Program-made: the position numbers and the translations under genes
The notes under the pieces: generated by a model
Database searches by the model: none
The model's input: the letters and a program-made list of their open reading frames with translations, nothing else
What the model was told of the DNA's origin: nothing
NCBI RefSeq assembly: GCF_019976755.1
Contig: NZ_AP023441.1
Coordinates: forward strand, 682,001 to 746,000
Origin: Nostoc sp. MS1
GTDB taxonomy: Bacteria > Cyanobacteriota > Cyanobacteriia > Cyanobacteriales > Nostocaceae
Reading direction: 5' to 3'
Length of the DNA stretch: 64,000 nucleotides
Shown here: positions 62,715-64,000 of the stretch, piece after piece
Layout of the letters: each line of letters opens with the position of its first letter
Position numbering within the stretch: the stretch's first letter is position 1

Positions 62715-63089
62715 TTAAGAATCTTCTGGATAATTGCCGATTGATTTTAGATAAGCATTCAATTGTGGTGCTAATTCATTGATAATCAGTTTTAGTGTAT
62801 TTACCTGTTCATTAGTTAACAAACTACGTTTATATGCTCGTCTTAACAAGTGCTGAGTTTCATATAGAGAACCTCTTGCTATTTTGATAAATCTTCGATT
62901 TTCTTGATAACTTCCTCTGCCCACACCCTCTGCTATATTCGCACCAATACTATCTGCTGAACGGATAATCTGTCTACCTACTGTTTCTCTAGGTAAATAT
63001 TCCCACTTCTCCACAATTTTCCATATATCATCAGCTAATCTCTCTGCGGATTTATAGACACGTAATTCTTGAAACCTCCTACTAGACAT
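62715..63089 (-). CDS. Four-helix bundle protein (23S rRNA intervening-sequence/S23 family)
   Basis: 124 residues from ATG 63089; the longer frame to 63131 only translates heptamer repeats (VIGHWSLVI). Conserved S23 features: FQELRVYKSAERLADDIW, LPRETVGRQIIRSADSIGAN, IAEGVGRGS and RGSLYETQHLLRRA. These proteins form pentameric four-helix bundles; homologues were first seen as ORFs in 23S rRNA intervening sequences and otherwise occur as single genes, probably mobile. Here it lies inside the pot operon between potA and potD, and each side is bordered by a TTAGTCA/TGACCAA array. Confidence 0.92.
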   Translation of the reverse strand: MSSRRFQELRVYKSAERLADDIWKIVEKWEYLPRETVGRQIIRSADSIGANIAEGVGRGSYQENRRFIKIARGSLYETQHLLRRAYKRSLLTNEQVNTLKLIINELAPQLNAYLKSIGNYPEDS

Positions 63090-63100
63090 ATTTCTCTCAC

Positions 63101-63149
63101 TAATAACTAATGACCAATGACCAATGACCAATGACTATTGACTAATAGC
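63101..63149. repeat. STRR array (TGACCAA, TGACTAA heptamers) at the end of potA
   Basis: Heptamers of TGACCAA and TGACTAT type run over the last codons of potA (encoding Ile-Ser-Gln-stop) up to the S23 start region. Confidence 0.9.
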
Positions 63150-64000
63150 CAAACAATCATTCTCTCCCCACCAAGCATAAATTGGTGTGTCATAGCCTGG
63201 TAAATTGCCTAGAGTATTAGGTTGTAAAACATTAATATTAATACCGTTAGTTAACTCCACAACATAATTAACGTGCGTCCCTAAATACATGATATTTACT
63301 AATCTTCCCTCAAAGCAGTTATTGACTAAACTGGGTTGATAAAGGGAAAGTTGAATTTTTTCTGGTCGAACACTGACGACTACAGATTTTAATAATTCAG
63401 TTGGTGTGTCCTCATTACGGGCGACAACAATTGTCAGTCCGGTTTTCGTGACAATTTGCACATACTCTGCTTCTAATGCTGTGATTTCGCCACTGAATAA
63501 ATTGGTATCACCAATGAAGTCAGCGACAAAAGCGGTTTTGGGGTGTTCATAAATTTCGCTGGGTGTGCCAATTTGTTCAATTTTCCCCTGATTCATTACC
63601 GCGATGCGATCGCTTAACGATAACGCCTCCTCTTGGTCATGCGTCACCATGATAAAAGTTAACCCCAGGTCTTTGTGTAAATTCGATAACTCGACCTGCA
63701 TTTCTTTACGTAGTTTCAAATCCAACGCCCCTAATGGTTCATCCAGCAACACCACAGCCGGACGATTTACCAAAGCCCTAGCCAAAGCCACACGCTGCTG
63801 CTGACCACCAGAAAGCTGACTAGGAAAACGCGATCGCAAACTTTCCATTTTCACCAGTTTTAAAGCTTCCTTAACCCGGCTTTCAATTTCCGATTTACGG
63901 AATTTTTTTAAACGTAATCCAAAAGCGATATTGTCCCAAACGTTAAGATGATTAAACAGGGCATAGCTTTGAAACACAGTATTTACTGGCCGCCGATACG
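63135..64000 (-). CDS. potA: Polyamine ABC transporter ATP-binding protein PotA, 5' end outside window
   Basis: The visible 287 residues begin with YRRPVNTVFQSYALFNHLNV, the Q-loop region of PotA; Walker A lies upstream of the window. Signature LSGGQQQRVALARAL, Walker B VVLLDEPLGALDLKLRKEMQ and H-loop FIMVTHDQEEAL are present. The C-terminal TOBE-like domain (VSVRPEKIQLSLY) ends with NDCLAISQ. It energises PotB with PotD as receptor. The last residues are encoded by heptamer-repeat DNA. Confidence 0.93.
   Translation of the reverse strand, partial: YRRPVNTVFQSYALFNHLNVWDNIAFGLRLKKFRKSEIESRVKEALKLVKMESLRSRFPSQLSGGQQQRVALARALVNRPAVVLLDEPLGALDLKLRKEMQVELSNLHKDLGLTFIMVTHDQEEALSLSDRIAVMNQGKIEQIGTPSEIYEHPKTAFVADFIGDTNLFSGEITALEAEYVQIVTKTGLTIVVARNEDTPTELLKSVVVSVRPEKIQLSLYQPSLVNNCFEGRLVNIMYLGTHVNYVVELTNGININVLQPNTLGNLPGYDTPIYAWWGENDCLAISQ

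Noticed and set aside
63090..63131. Extended N-terminus of the S23 protein (VIGHWSLVI)
   Set aside because: These codons are heptamer-repeat DNA; conserved family sequence begins at the ATG at 63089.

Overview
The window comes from a filamentous, heterocyst-forming-type cyanobacterium (Nostoc/Anabaena group). The basis is the very frequent octamer GCGATCGC (HIP1), many short tandemly repeated heptamers (STRRs) between genes, cyanobacterial protein families (DUF1822, DUF3531, DUF4912 fused to a PstS-like domain, lumenal pentapeptide-repeat proteins, CHAT/WD40 giants, KaiB-like) and an ordinary set of bacterial housekeeping genes (mutL, hisF, ruvB, rsmG, pilT). I do not assign a strain.

Layout. 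1-2.1 kb: 3' truncated CPA2 cation/proton antiporter. 2.8-6.4 kb: NitT/TauT-type ABC importer (permease, ATPase, Tat-exported NrtA-like binding protein) followed directly by a lumenal pentapeptide-repeat protein. 6.6-9.8 kb: DUF3011 secreted protein, Lhr-like helicase, small membrane protein. 10.5-12.8 kb: PilT and a long KaiB-domain protein. 12.8-19.7 kb: small hypotheticals, a Coq4-like protein divergent from a TetR regulator with paired palindromic operators, a PadR regulator with a 20-bp palindrome, a NUDIX/DUF3531 pair and a TPR protein. 20-28.4 kb: ECF-type ATPase, rsmG, a 62-bp tandem repeat, an S9 peptidase, mutL (with a heptamer array inside the coding sequence) and a polytopic membrane protein. 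29-38.8 kb: PstS-DUF4912 protein, ABC-2 exporter operon, Omp85 protein, MacB-type ATPase and a channel-like RCK protein lacking a GYG filter.

38.9-46.3 kb is a defence operon on the minus strand. It encodes a Mod-type N6-adenine methyltransferase, a DUF3696/OLD-like AAA ATPase, a PIN-domain protein and a DEAH helicase-nuclease (Res), with gaps of 10-40 bp. The AAA-PIN pair sits inside what would otherwise be a two-gene restriction-modification system. No complete HIP1 site occurs from about 37.7 to 47.7 kb, which suggests acquisition by transfer. A tRNA-Ala(GGC) gene lies just upstream.

47-50.2 kb: hisF, ruvB and a TPR protein. 50.6-58.5 kb: a same-strand three-gene module of a protein with a sigma-region-4-like HTH, a DUF1822 protein and a 1549-residue CHAT protease/NTPase/TM/14xWD40 protein, probably a cyanobacterial conflict or signalling system. 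58.5-64 kb: a GH13 amylase and a polyamine-type ABC operon (potA partial, potD, potB) interrupted by a four-helix-bundle S23 protein placed exactly between two STRR arrays.

The main candidates for new biology are the R-M operon with an embedded AAA-PIN module, the HTH/DUF1822/CHAT-WD40 module, the heptamer array inside mutL, and STRR units that form translation starts. All functional statements rest on reading the sequence and knowledge of the families; no database search was run.
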